A stretch of DNA of 7,369 nt from an uncultured Actinomycetes bacterium (GCA_903911165.1 CAIWCQ010000154.1:1-7369); one strand, 5' to 3'. Counted from the first letter of the stretch, positions 1 to 7,031 are shown. Made by a program: numbers and translations. Notes: generated by a model from the letters alone, not told the origin.

Positions 1-973
1 CGTCGTCGCTCCAGCCGTCTTCGGCCAGCACCGGGATGGTGGCGAAGGCCACGTGGCCTGCCGCCAGCTTCTGCAACTGCTTGAGGAAGTCCATCACGTC
101 CCAGCCCGCGGAGATCACCACCGACCGCTGAATCGCGTTCTGCAACCGACTCAGAGTTGCCGGGCTGCTCAGTGTCCGCCCGGATATCACCTGATGGGCA
201 AGTGAGGCCATCACCACCTGCTGGCGTACCACCCGGTCGAGGTCGCCGCGCGGAAGGTCCTGGCGCTGCCGGACGAAGCTGAGGGCCTGCGGGCCATCGA
301 GCCGCTGCCAACCCGCCGGGAAGTCGGCGCCGGAAAGCGGTTCGTAGACAGCGTCTTTGAGGCACACTTCGACGCCGCCAAGGGCATCGGTGATCAAGGA
401 GAACCCGAGCAGTCCTATTTCGGCGTAGTGGTCCACGGTCACGCCGGTGAGATCGGCGACGGTTTCGATCAGGGCGTTGCGGCCGGCTTCGACCGCCATC
501 GGCTCGGCCTGAGCCGGATCCATGCCCTGGTTCTCGACGAGTTCCTTCATCCGGTCTAGTTTGACCTCGCCGTAGACGCCGTTGATCTTCATCTTGCCGA
601 GCCCCGGCGCCTCGACATAGGAGTCGCGGGGGATGGAGATCGCGGTGGCGGAGCGGCCGTTGTCGGGAATCCGGACCAGGATGATGGTGTCGGTGTTGGT
701 GGCGACGTCTTCGCCGGCGTGCAACTGGGCGAGCTCGTCTGCTGCGAGCGGGTTGCCGTGCGCGTCGGTACGGCTGTCCATCCCGACCAGCATGATGTCC
801 AGCGCGCCGTCCTTGCCGCCGCCTGCACCCAGCACGGCGGTGGCGAAGTGGAAGATGCCGCCCTCGAAGGAGCGCACCGAACCCCATGCGACGCCGGTGC
901 CGAGAACGATCATCACGGCGATCAGCGCGAGCATGGCGCGACCCATCGGCCACCCGTGCGTCACTGCTGTCAC
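1..973 (-). CDS. lcp1: LytR-CpsA-Psr (LCP) family cell-wall ligase, C-terminal part missing
   Basis: Membrane-anchored LCP phosphotransferase. Family members move a polyprenyl-diphosphate-linked glycopolymer onto a cell-wall acceptor; the mycobacterial Lcp1 (Rv3267) group attaches arabinogalactan to peptidoglycan. Seen here: a single N-terminal membrane helix (about residues 14-31, signal-anchor type), then an extracytoplasmic LCP domain with MLVGMDSR (61-68), NTDT (93-96), SIPRD (113-117, with the conserved Arg116), KING (129-132) and the RQRQDLPRGDLDR block (235-247) followed by VVRQQ. These are the Arg and Asp residues expected around the polyprenyl-phosphate and metal site. The 324 visible codons stop at the window edge; the family is normally near 500 residues, so a C-terminal LytR_C-type region probably lies outside. 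The start is uncertain: in-frame GTGs lie at 991, 973 and 964 and an ATG at 946, after a TAG near 1006. GTG 973 has a weak purine stretch upstream; GTG 991 would suit a leaderless transcript. The assignment to Lcp1 rather than another LCP paralogue rests mainly on its place beside rmlD-wbbL. Confidence 0.9.
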   Translation of the reverse strand, partial: MTAVTHGWPMGRAMLALIAVMIVLGTGVAWGSVRSFEGGIFHFATAVLGAGGGKDGALDIMLVGMDSRTDAHGNPLAADELAQLHAGEDVATNTDTIILVRIPDNGRSATAISIPRDSYVEAPGLGKMKINGVYGEVKLDRMKELVENQGMDPAQAEPMAVEAGRNALIETVADLTGVTVDHYAEIGLLGFSLITDALGGVEVCLKDAVYEPLSGADFPAGWQRLDGPQALSFVRQRQDLPRGDLDRVVRQQVVMASLAHQVISGRTLSSPATLSRLQNAIQRSVVISAGWDVMDFLKQLQKLAAGHVAFATIPVLAEDGWSDD

Positions 974-1058
974 TTCTGTCTCACGCGGCACCAGCCCAGG
1001 CTACTGGCGATAAGGCCTGTTGCCCGGTAGCCGAAACCGGCGTGCCAGACTCATCGGC
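974..1058. promoter_or_regulatory. Divergent promoter region between lcp1 and rmlD
   Basis: Short head-to-head spacer that must hold promoters for both directions. On the minus strand TAGCCT (1003 to 998) fits the mycobacterial TANNNT -10 pattern and lies 6 nt before the in-frame GTG at 991, the geometry of a leaderless lcp1 transcript. On the plus strand CAGACT (1046-1051) lies 7 nt before the rmlD GTG at 1059, a weaker candidate of the same type. TTGCCC at 1020-1025 is a -35-like match, but the 20-nt spacer is too long for confidence. No good Shine-Dalgarno sequence precedes either gene. That promoters are here is likely; the exact elements are inference. Confidence 0.45.
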
Positions 1059-1943
1059 GTGGCTACGCGAATCGTGATCACTGGCGCGGGAGGCCAGGTA
1101 GGGGGTTTTCTCGCTGGTGAGGCGGCGTTACGCGGCTACGAGGTACATGCGCTGACCCGCCGGGATTGTGACATCACCGACGCCGCGGCCGCCCTGCGAC
1201 ACGTCCGGTCCGGAGACCTGGTGGTCAACTGTGCGGCTCTGACCAACGTCGACGACGCCGAGTCCGACCCGGTCGGCGCGCATGCGATCAACGCGGTCGG
1301 CCCGGCCAACCTCGCCGATGCCTGCGCCCGGGTCGGTGCCCGCCTGGTGCATCTGTCGACTGATTATGTCTTCAGCGGCGACGGCGCCGACGGCGTGTCC
1401 AGCGGCGACGGCGCCCGGCCCTACGAGATCGGCGACCGCACCGGCCCGCTGAGTGTCTACGGGCGTTCGAAACTCGACGGTGAACTCGCGGTGCATGCCG
1501 TGCTGCCGGACGCACACGTGGTCCGCACCTCCTGGGTTTACACCGGTGGTGGCGGCACCGATTTCGTCGCGGTCATGCGCAGGCTGGCCGGCACCGACCG
1601 GGTCATCGACGTGGTCGACGACCAGACCGGGTCGCCGACGTATGCCAAGGATCTGGTGGCGGCATTGCTCCAGATCGCCGGCGGCGGTATCGATGCGCCC
1701 GTCCTGCACGTCACCAATGCCGGTACGGCCAGCCGGTTCGAGCAGGCTCGCGCGGTGTTCGAGGAACTCGGTGCCGATCCGGACCGGGTCCGGCCGGTCG
1801 GCACCGCCGCGGTCCCGCGCCCCGCGCGCCGCCCGGTGTTCTCGGCGCTGTCGATGGCGGAGTCGGTCCGTGCCGGGCTGACCCCGTTACGGCCGTGGCG
1901 CGAAGCCCTTGCCGAGGCGGTTGCCGTGCCGATCCAACAGTGA
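1059..1943 (+). CDS. rmlD: dTDP-4-dehydrorhamnose reductase RmlD
   Basis: Catalyses the last step of dTDP-L-rhamnose synthesis, NAD(P)H-dependent reduction of dTDP-4-keto-L-rhamnose in the cytoplasm. The product is the donor for the rhamnose of the arabinogalactan-peptidoglycan linker. It is an extended short-chain dehydrogenase of 294 residues, normal for the family. Seen: Rossmann nucleotide loop TGAGGQVG (8-15), the STDYVF strand with the catalytic Thr (S100-T101-D102), the YGRSK catalytic Tyr/Lys pair (Y134, K138), and the substrate-side DQTGSPTY motif (188-195). The GTG at 1059 is chosen because it places the glycine loop 8 residues in, as in homologues; the frame opens earlier (a TTG at 1020), but those extra residues look non-coding. 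No clear ribosome site precedes it, so a leaderless start is possible. An SGDGA...SGDGA duplication lies in the loop after STDYVF. The stop overlaps the wbbL start (GTGA). The upstream rml genes are not in the window, so the pathway is split between loci here. Confidence 0.95.
   Translation: MATRIVITGAGGQVGGFLAGEAALRGYEVHALTRRDCDITDAAAALRHVRSGDLVVNCAALTNVDDAESDPVGAHAINAVGPANLADACARVGARLVHLSTDYVFSGDGADGVSSGDGARPYEIGDRTGPLSVYGRSKLDGELAVHAVLPDAHVVRTSWVYTGGGGTDFVAVMRRLAGTDRVIDVVDDQTGSPTYAKDLVAALLQIAGGGIDAPVLHVTNAGTASRFEQARAVFEELGADPDRVRPVGTAAVPRPARRPVFSALSMAESVRAGLTPLRPWREALAEAVAVPIQQ
1374..1415 (+). repeat. 15-bp direct repeat inside rmlD (27-bp period)
   Basis: The 15-mer AGCGGCGACGGCGCC occurs identically at 1374-1388 and 1401-1415. 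It is in frame, so the RmlD loop reads SGDGA, four residues, then SGDGA again. It sits just after the catalytic STDYVF strand, in a surface loop region. A 9-codon in-frame duplication followed by drift would explain it. Confidence 0.75.
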
Positions 1944-1975
1944 CCGATCCAACAGCGACCGATCCAACAGTGACC
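1931..1975 (+). repeat. Three tandem 15-bp units across the rmlD stop / wbbL start
   Basis: The unit GATCCAACAGTGACC occurs at 1931-1945, 1946-1960 (one change, GCG for GTG) and 1961-1975. The first unit contains the rmlD stop TGA (1941-1943) and the overlapping GTG at 1940; the third contains a second in-frame GTG at 1970. Read in the wbbL frame the units encode the pentapeptide TDPT(V/A). The array therefore repeats the stop-start junction itself. Confidence 0.9.
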
Positions 1976-2935
1976 GATAACCTCGACGCCGTGAGCGACG
2001 AGGCCCGGGAGAACCAGGCCCCCAACGATCAGGCTCTCACGGTGGTCACGGTGACCTATTCGCCCGGCTCGCATCTGGAGAGGTTCCTGTCGTCGCTGAC
2101 CGTGGCCACCGACCGCCCGTTGACGGTGGTGATTGCCGACAACGGTTCCACCGACGGCGCACCGGAGGAGGCCCTCGAGCGTTATCCGGGCACCCGGTTG
2201 CTGCGCACCGGCGCCAACCTCGGCTACGGCACGGCGGTCAACCGCGCCATGGCGACCGTGCCGATCGATGAGGAGTTTGTCCTGATCGCCAACCCCGACG
2301 TGGTGTGGGGGCCGAGCAGCATCGACGAGCTGATGTCGGCCACCGGACGCTGGCCGGGCGCGGGGGCCTGGGGCCCGCTGATTCGCGATCCTGACGGCGC
2401 GGTCTATCCCTCGGCCCGCCACCTGCCCAGCTTGATCCGCGGCGGGATGCACGCGGTGGTGGGTTTCGCCTGGAAAGGCAATCCTTGGTCGAAGGCCTAC
2501 CGCCAGGAGCACACCGAGCCGAGCGAACGGCCGGTGGGCTGGCTGTCGGGATCCTGTCTGCTGGTGCGGCGCAAGGCGTTCGAGTCGGTCGGCGGCTTCG
2601 ACGAGCGCTACTTCATGTACATGGAGGATGTCGATCTCGGGGACCGATTCGGCCGGGTGGGCTGGCTGAACGTCTACGTGCCGAATTCGGAGATCCTGCA
2701 CGACAAGGGGCACTCGACTGGACGCGAACCGGCCCGAAACCTACGTGCCCACCACGACAGCACCTATGTCTACCTCTCCGATCGTCACGGTCGCTGGTGG
2801 CAGGCGCCGCTGCGGTGGACGATCAGGGCCGCACTGGGCGTGCGGGCCCAGGCGGCGGTGCGGCACTCGCGCCGGATGCTGGCCCGGGGCCGGACGCCGA
2901 CGAGGGGACGGATGCCGACGAGGGGGAAGCGATGA
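1940..2935 (+). CDS. wbbL: Rhamnosyltransferase WbbL (arabinogalactan linker)
   Basis: Family GT2 glycosyltransferase. It transfers L-rhamnose from dTDP-rhamnose to GlcNAc-diphospho-decaprenol, making the Rha-GlcNAc linker on which galactan is built, at the cytoplasmic face of the membrane; essential in mycobacteria. Seen from GTG 1940 (331 residues): first strand VVTVTYSPG (35-43), nucleotide-binding ADNGSTDG (66-73), the metal-binding position NPDV (118-121), and GGFDERYFMYMEDVDLGDR around 218-236 carrying the acidic ED pair (229-230) used as general base in this group. There is no transmembrane segment; the C-terminus is Arg-rich. The start is ambiguous: GTG 1940 overlaps the rmlD stop, while GTG 1970 is the third repeat's copy of the same context (also beginning V-T-D, like the remembered M. 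tuberculosis start M-T-D), and GTG 1991 is also in frame. The conserved fold begins only near residue 33, so the N-terminal 30 residues are probably dispensable. The 3' end overlaps manB by 4 bp (ATGA). Confidence 0.94.
   Translation: MTDPTATDPTVTDNLDAVSDEARENQAPNDQALTVVTVTYSPGSHLERFLSSLTVATDRPLTVVIADNGSTDGAPEEALERYPGTRLLRTGANLGYGTAVNRAMATVPIDEEFVLIANPDVVWGPSSIDELMSATGRWPGAGAWGPLIRDPDGAVYPSARHLPSLIRGGMHAVVGFAWKGNPWSKAYRQEHTEPSERPVGWLSGSCLLVRRKAFESVGGFDERYFMYMEDVDLGDRFGRVGWLNVYVPNSEILHDKGHSTGREPARNLRAHHDSTYVYLSDRHGRWWQAPLRWTIRAALGVRAQAAVRHSRRMLARGRTPTRGRMPTRGKR
2891..2926 (+). repeat. 18-bp tandem duplication at the wbbL-manB junction
   Basis: CGGACGCCGACGAGGGGA at 2891-2908 is followed directly by an 18-bp copy at 2909-2926 with two changes. 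In the wbbL frame it encodes RTPTRG then RMPTRG. The purine-rich end of the second copy (AGGGGG) forms the manB ribosome-binding site, and the first copy holds a second, more distant version of it. Confidence 0.85.
2921..2927 (+). promoter_or_regulatory. Ribosome-binding site of manB
   Basis: AGGGGGA lies 4 nt before the manB ATG, inside the last codons of wbbL. Together with the ATGA stop-start overlap it fixes the manB start and suggests that manB is translated by both re-initiation and direct ribosome entry. Confidence 0.7.
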
Positions 2936-4017
2936 ACCCCAGCGCTAAGAATTCCGTCGACGCGGTCGTTCTGGTGGGCGGCAAGGGCACCCGACTGCGG
3001 CCGCTGACGCTGGCGATGCCCAAACCGATGTTGCCGACCGCCGGGTCGCCGTTCCTGACCCATCTGCTGTCCCGGATCGCCGAGGCCGGGATCGACCACG
3101 TCGTGCTCGGAACCTCGTATAAGGCAGCCACTTTCGAAGCTGAATTCGGTGACGGCTCCGCACTCGGGCTGCACATGGAATACGTCACCGAGGAGCGGCC
3201 GCTGGGAACCGGTGGCGGTATCGCCAACGTCGCACCGCGACTGCGGCACGACACCGTGATGGTGTTCAACGGCGACGTGCTCTCCGGGGTCGATCTTGCC
3301 GCGATGCTCGCCGCACATCACGAGCGCGACGCCGATGTCACGATGTATCTGGTCCGTGTTGCCGACGCGCGCGCATTCGGGTCCGTGCCGACCGACGCCG
3401 ACGGCAATGTGCTGGCGTTCCTGGAGAAGACCGAGGATCCGCCGACCGACCAGATCAACGCCGGCTGCTACATCTTCAAACGCGAAGTGCTGGAACGCAT
3501 CCCACGCGGCCGGGAGGTGTCGGTGGAGCGCGAGGTGTTTCCGGCACTGCTGGCCGACGGCGCCAAGGTATGCGGATTCGTCGACTCCGGATACTGGCGT
3601 GACATGGGCACGCCGGAGGACTTCGTCCGGGGCTCTGCGGATCTGGTGCGCGGAATCGTGTCCTCGCCGGTACTGGCAGGCCGGCACGGCGAGCACCTGA
3701 TCCTCGATGATGCGACGGTGGCCCCCGGTGCGGTGGTCATTGGCGGCACCGTGGTGGGCCGTGGCGCCCAGATCGGCCCCGGGGTCCGCCTCGACGGTGC
3801 GGTGATCTTCGACGGTGCCCGGGTTGAGGCCGGCACGGTCGTCGAGCGGTCGATCGTTGGTTTCGGTGCGCGGATTGGACCGCGTTCGCTGATCCGCGAC
3901 GGAGTGATCGGCGATGGCGCCGACATCGGCGCGCGCTGCGAACTGTTGCGGGGGGCGCGGGTGTGGCCCGGCGTGGTCATCCCGGATTGCGGTATCCGCT
4001 ACTCCAGCGACGCGTGA
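2932..4017 (+). CDS. manB: Mannose-1-phosphate guanylyltransferase (GDP-mannose pyrophosphorylase)
   Basis: Makes GDP-mannose from mannose-1-phosphate and GTP in the cytoplasm, feeding polyprenyl-phosphomannose, PIM, LM/LAM and glycoprotein mannosylation. Seen: 361 residues, close to the roughly 359 of the M. tuberculosis Rv3264c product. The N-terminal nucleotidyltransferase domain has the signature VGGKGTRLRPLT (15-26) and PKPMLP (30-35), a GTGGG loop, and FNGDV with the metal-binding Asp115. A flexible middle carries EKTEDPPTDQINAGCYIF, and a C-terminal left-handed beta-helix of hexapeptide repeats starts near residue 258 (for example VIGGTVVGRGAQIG). The start ATG is fixed by a strong ribosome site and the ATGA overlap with wbbL. 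The same gene has been called manC, rmlA2 or hddC. The sugar specificity is taken from the characterised mycobacterial orthologue, not from residues I can read; a general NDP-sugar pyrophosphorylase is the alternative. Its last 19 bp overlap the converging Nudix gene. Confidence 0.9.
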   Translation: MNPSAKNSVDAVVLVGGKGTRLRPLTLAMPKPMLPTAGSPFLTHLLSRIAEAGIDHVVLGTSYKAATFEAEFGDGSALGLHMEYVTEERPLGTGGGIANVAPRLRHDTVMVFNGDVLSGVDLAAMLAAHHERDADVTMYLVRVADARAFGSVPTDADGNVLAFLEKTEDPPTDQINAGCYIFKREVLERIPRGREVSVEREVFPALLADGAKVCGFVDSGYWRDMGTPEDFVRGSADLVRGIVSSPVLAGRHGEHLILDDATVAPGAVVIGGTVVGRGAQIGPGVRLDGAVIFDGARVEAGTVVERSIVGFGARIGPRSLIRDGVIGDGADIGARCELLRGARVWPGVVIPDCGIRYSSDA

Positions 4018-4553
4018 CGCGATCGGCGGGCGGCGTCGACGAGACGGGACAGTCCGGCGTCGGTGCCCTCGGGCAGATCGTCGATCGGCCACCACCGCAG
4101 GTCCAGTGACTCGTCGCTGATCGCGATCTCGGCACCGGCCGCCGCCGTGGCGATGAACTGCAGATCGAGGTGGCGGGTTGGCACCCCCAGCGAGCAGGTC
4201 ACCGGGTGCACGTGAATGGCGGCGAGGTTCGGATCGAGGCGCAGCCCGGCGATCCCGGACTCCTCGGTGGCCTCCCGCAGTGCAGCGGCAGCGATGTCGG
4301 CGTCGGTGCCCTCGCAGTGCCCGCCGAGTTGGAGCCAGCGGCCGAAACGGGGATGCAGGGTCAGCAGGACTCGCTCGGCCGCAGCGTCGACGACGAGCGT
4401 CGATGCGGTGACGTGGCCCGCGACGCAGGCGCGCTCGCAACCGTCCGGCCGGGCGTGCAGGAAGGCCAGTACCGCATGGCGCAGCGTGTCCTGGTCGGGG
4501 TCGGGGGTCTGCCAATCGGTCAGCATCGAGATCGCCGACTCGCGCACGCTCAT
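3999..4553 (-). CDS. Nudix hydrolase, coupled to fbiB
   Basis: A 184-residue Nudix-fold protein, likely a pyrophosphohydrolase acting on a nucleoside-diphosphate-linked substrate; the substrate is unknown. Seen: [12 protein letters not shown] (71-82), then the catalytic helix REATEESGI (93-101) with R93, E94, E97, E98 and G100 as in the Nudix box. The first half of the box is off-consensus: the position of the usual first Glu, eight before the Arg, is Ala85, and Asp84 and Asp86 flank it. The motif may therefore be one residue longer, as in the GGHCE-type subgroup. A late RWWPIDDLP segment (about 154-162) fits the family's C-terminal edge. The start ATG overlaps the fbiB stop by 4 bp (ATGA), so it is co-translated with F420 genes. 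Its 3' end overlaps manB by 19 bp tail to tail. From memory, M. tuberculosis has the methylase gene Rv3263 at this place. A role in F420 metabolism, in GDP-sugar turnover or in housecleaning is possible; none is shown. Confidence 0.85.
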   Translation of the reverse strand: MSVRESAISMLTDWQTPDPDQDTLRHAVLAFLHARPDGCERACVAGHVTASTLVVDAAAERVLLTLHPRFGRWLQLGGHCEGTDADIAAAALREATEESGIAGLRLDPNLAAIHVHPVTCSLGVPTRHLDLQFIATAAAGAEIAISDESLDLRWWPIDDLPEGTDAGLSRLVDAARRSRHASLE

Positions 4554-5914
4554 CGCCGGAGCAACCGGTCACCTGCGGGCGCCGGGTCACGGGGCTGCGG
4601 CGGCTCGCTGAGGTGGCCGATCGCGACCGCTCCCAGTGGCTGCCAGTCCGCCGGCAGCTCGAGTACGGTTCGCACGACGTCCGGGGCGAAGATCGTCGAC
4701 CCGATCCAGCAGCTGCCCAGGCCGCGGACGGCCAGGGCCACCAGGAGGGCCTGCACCGCCGCGCCGGCGGCCACCGTGAACATGGTGTGCTCGGCGGCGG
4801 TGCGCGCCGCGTCGGGATAGTGGTGGGCGCCCTCGGGCACCAGGACCGGGATCAGGACCTCGGGGGCGTCGTAGAGGATCTGCCCGCGGTTGACCCGGCG
4901 CTGGATGGACTCGGTTCCGCGGCCGTCGGCGGCGAGGTCGGCCCGCCAGGCCTGCTTCATCCGGTCCAGTAGGTCGGCTCGTCGGGTCGGCTCGGTCAGC
5001 CAGACGAAGCGGACCGGGCGGGTGTGATGCGGAGCCGGCGCGGTGAGCGCCTCGGCGACCGCGGCCTCGATCAGCTCCGGGTCCACCGGTGCGGCGGCGA
5101 AGCTGCGCACCGAGCGGCGTAGTAGTTGGGCCTGGCGTCGGCCGAGTTCGATCGACTCGGCGGTGCCGAGCCAGAACAGGTCATCCTCGCCGCGGCGCAC
5201 CAGCTGCGCGGCGCCGGATCCGTCATCGCGGAGTGTCAGGCCGCGGATCACCGCCACCGGCACCGCAGTCAACTTGCCCTTCACCAGATCGGCTGCCGCG
5301 GCGATCTCGTCGGCGACGGCGACCTCGGTGACCAGAAGTTCGTTGCCCTGGTGGTCGATGATTCCGGCATAACCGTGCAGCACCGCAAGGCCGGCCGATC
5401 CGATCGCGGCATCGGTCTGCCCGTTGCGCCAGGCTCGCCCCATCGTGTCAGTGATCACCACCGCAACATCGACGCCGGCGCGCTGGTGTAGGTCGACGCG
5501 CAGCTTTCGTGCGCTGCCGTCGGGGTCGGTGGGCAACAGCGCCAATTCCGTCGTGGCGACATTGGATCCGTCGACACCGGCGGCCGCCTGAATCAAACCG
5601 TGGTGATTCTCGGTGATCAGAGTGCGGCCCTTGCGGGCCAGTACCCGGACCGCCTCGGCATCGATTAGGTTGCGGCGCAGCGCATCCCGCTCCTCCGGGT
5701 CGGCCGGTGCGGCGACGATGCGTCCCTCGCACTTGGACACCACCTTGCTGGTGACGACGACGACGTCGCCGTCGCGCAGCCACGGTGCGGCGGCGGTGAT
5801 CGCGGCGCCCAAGTCATCACCGGGCCGAAACTCCGGTAGTCCGGTGACGGGGAGGATCTCGACGACCGTCGCGGTGCCGTGGTCTGCGGTGCCGTCACCG
5901 GGAGGGGTGGTCAT
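4550..5914 (-). CDS. fbiB: FbiB, bifunctional F420:gamma-glutamyl ligase / dehydro-F420-0 reductase
   Basis: Completes coenzyme F420 in the cytoplasm. The N-terminal CofE-like domain adds glutamates to F420-0 in a GTP- and metal-dependent reaction. The C-terminal nitroreductase-fold domain binds FMN and, in mycobacteria, reduces dehydro-F420-0 and supports poly-glutamylation. Seen in 454 residues (about the known FbiB length): [14 protein letters not shown] (52-65), [17 protein letters not shown] (102-118) and [13 protein letters not shown] (156-168) of the CofE fold. The second domain begins at RRSVRSF (266-272), the usual FMN-binding start of nitroreductases, and includes GLGSCWIGS near the end. 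The ATG at 5914 is fixed by the 4-bp overlap with the fbiA stop; its own stop overlaps the Nudix ATG by 4 bp. No truncation or odd residue is visible. The two-domain fusion is the standard actinobacterial form; archaeal CofE has only the first domain. Confidence 0.96.
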   Translation of the reverse strand: MTTPPGDGTADHGTATVVEILPVTGLPEFRPGDDLGAAITAAAPWLRDGDVVVVTSKVVSKCEGRIVAAPADPEERDALRRNLIDAEAVRVLARKGRTLITENHHGLIQAAAGVDGSNVATTELALLPTDPDGSARKLRVDLHQRAGVDVAVVITDTMGRAWRNGQTDAAIGSAGLAVLHGYAGIIDHQGNELLVTEVAVADEIAAAADLVKGKLTAVPVAVIRGLTLRDDGSGAAQLVRRGEDDLFWLGTAESIELGRRQAQLLRRSVRSFAAAPVDPELIEAAVAEALTAPAPHHTRPVRFVWLTEPTRRADLLDRMKQAWRADLAADGRGTESIQRRVNRGQILYDAPEVLIPVLVPEGAHHYPDAARTAAEHTMFTVAAGAAVQALLVALAVRGLGSCWIGSTIFAPDVVRTVLELPADWQPLGAVAIGHLSEPPQPRDPAPAGDRLLRR

Positions 5915-6912
5915 AGAGAGACTCCCGCGAGGTTCAGGCCGGCCCGGACCATGGCGGCGGTGGTGTCCGGATCCGACATCAGCAGCGGAATCGACGCGAC
6001 CGTCACCCCGGGCACATCGGCATAGTCCTGTTCATCGACAAGCCAGTAATCCAGTAGCCCGGTCGCCGAACGCGCACCGTAGTGCCGGCCCACCGCCTCA
6101 GAACTGCTCGCCACACCGATGACTCTGAGGCAGTCGTCGGCCATGCCACGCAACGGCTTCCCGCCGATGATCGGTGAGTACCCGATCACCGGCGCCGACG
6201 TGGAACGCAGCGCACCCCGGATGCCCGGGATGGTCAAGATCGCGCCGATGCTGACCACCGGGTTGGACGGCGCGAGCATGACGACATCCGCCTCCTCGAT
6301 CGCGGCCACGACGCCCGGCCCGGCGGTGGCCTTGTCCGATCCGACGAAGGCGAAGCTGTGGGTGGGTATCCGGGCCCGGTGGCGCACCCACCATTCCTGG
6401 AAGTGGATTGCCTTGCGGTCGCCGGTGTCCGGATCTGTCACCACGACATGGGTTTCGCACCTGTCGTCGCTGGCCGGAAGCAGCGTTGCGCCCGGTGACC
6501 AGCGGGCACACAATGCCGCGGTCACGTCGGACAGCGGGTAGCCGGCGCGCAACATCTGGCTGCGGACCAGATGGGTGGCGAGATCGCGGTCGCCGAGGCC
6601 GAACCAGTCAGGCTGGACGCCGTAGGCGGCCAATTCCTCTTTCGCGTGCCAGGTTTCGTCGCGATGGCCCCATCCCCGTTCGGAGTCGATACCACCGCCG
6701 AGGGTGTACATACAGGTGTCGAGGTCCGGGCAGATGCGAACCCCGAACATCCACGCGTCGTCGCCGACATTGACCACCGCTGTCAGCTGGTGTTCGGGAT
6801 CGGTTGCGGCTCGGGGCAACTGCCCGGAAAACTCGCCCAACCCGAGCAGTCGTTGCACGCCCAGCAGGAATCGGGCCCCTCCGATTCCGCCGACGAGAAC
6901 GGTGATCTTCAC
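5911..6912 (-). CDS. fbiA: FbiA, phosphoenolpyruvate/phospholactate transferase of F420 synthesis
   Basis: CofD-family enzyme that joins the three-carbon phosphoacid to the deazaflavin Fo. In mycobacteria the donor is enolpyruvyl-diphospho-guanosine, made by FbiD, and the product is dehydro-F420-0, which FbiB reduces. Seen in 333 residues: the N-terminal nucleotide loop VGGIGGARF (7-15), VNVGDDAW (47-54), [13 protein letters not shown] soon after, HFQEWWVR in the middle, and [10 protein letters not shown] (214-223), all conserved CofD blocks. I place the start at GTG 6912 because it gives V-K-I-T-V-L directly before the glycine loop, as I recall in M. tuberculosis (M-K-V-T-V-L). GTG 6924, four codons upstream, is also possible. 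Neither has a Shine-Dalgarno sequence, while a -10-like TAGTGT lies 8 nt before GTG 6912, so a leaderless mRNA is plausible. It is the first gene of the fbiA-fbiB-nudix operon. Confidence 0.95.
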   Translation of the reverse strand: MKITVLVGGIGGARFLLGVQRLLGLGEFSGQLPRAATDPEHQLTAVVNVGDDAWMFGVRICPDLDTCMYTLGGGIDSERGWGHRDETWHAKEELAAYGVQPDWFGLGDRDLATHLVRSQMLRAGYPLSDVTAALCARWSPGATLLPASDDRCETHVVVTDPDTGDRKAIHFQEWWVRHRARIPTHSFAFVGSDKATAGPGVVAAIEEADVVMLAPSNPVVSIGAILTIPGIRGALRSTSAPVIGYSPIIGGKPLRGMADDCLRVIGVASSSEAVGRHYGARSATGLLDYWLVDEQDYADVPGVTVASIPLLMSDPDTTAAMVRAGLNLAGVSL

Positions 6913-6920
6913 ACCGACCG

Positions 6921-6950
6921 ACACTAGGCGGTCGATCCCCGAGCGGTCAC
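6921..6950 (-). promoter_or_regulatory. Candidate leaderless promoter of fbiA
   Basis: On the minus strand GTGACC (6950 to 6945) and TAGTGT (6926 to 6921) are separated by 18 nt, matching a weak -35 and a TANNNT-type -10. The predicted start of transcription falls at or within about two bases of GTG 6912, which would make the fbiA mRNA leaderless and explain the missing ribosome site. Another -35-like TTGACT (6961 to 6956) has no convincing -10 at a proper distance. Confidence 0.35.
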
Positions 6951-6978
6951 GGGTGAGTCAACGCACAGACACGCGGGA

Positions 6979-6988
6979 GTGTCGACAC
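6979..6988. promoter_or_regulatory. GTGTCGACAC palindrome with flanking GACAC motif
   Basis: A perfect 10-bp palindrome lies between fbiA and whiB2, made of two GACAC pentamers head to head. Another GACAC lies at 6968-6972, one at 6920-6924, and a reversed copy at 7068-7072. GACAC is the core site known for Streptomyces WhiA, the partner of WhiB. Its use here as an operator is inference. Confidence 0.3.
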
Positions 6989-7031
6989 GCCGTAATTGCG
7001 GATTCGAATGGTAGGAAATTTCGCCGAACCC

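Noticed and set aside
633..1030. Plus-strand open frames across the 5' part of lcp1
   Set aside because: They are shadows of the LCP gene on the other strand, which has membrane anchor and catalytic motifs.
1538..2713. Long minus-strand open frame opposite rmlD and wbbL
   Set aside because: It is low-complexity Arg/His/Gly-rich, with no recognisable domain, and lies antisense to two well-supported genes; typical of high-GC codon bias.
4000..4040. Intrinsic terminator between the convergent operons
   Set aside because: There are CG-rich short inverted pieces but no stable stem followed by T-runs on either strand.
2785..4590. 601-codon minus-strand open frame opposite manB
   Set aside because: It runs through manB and the Nudix gene in the wrong frame and reads as Arg/Pro/Gly-rich noise; the Nudix frame on the same strand has the real motifs.
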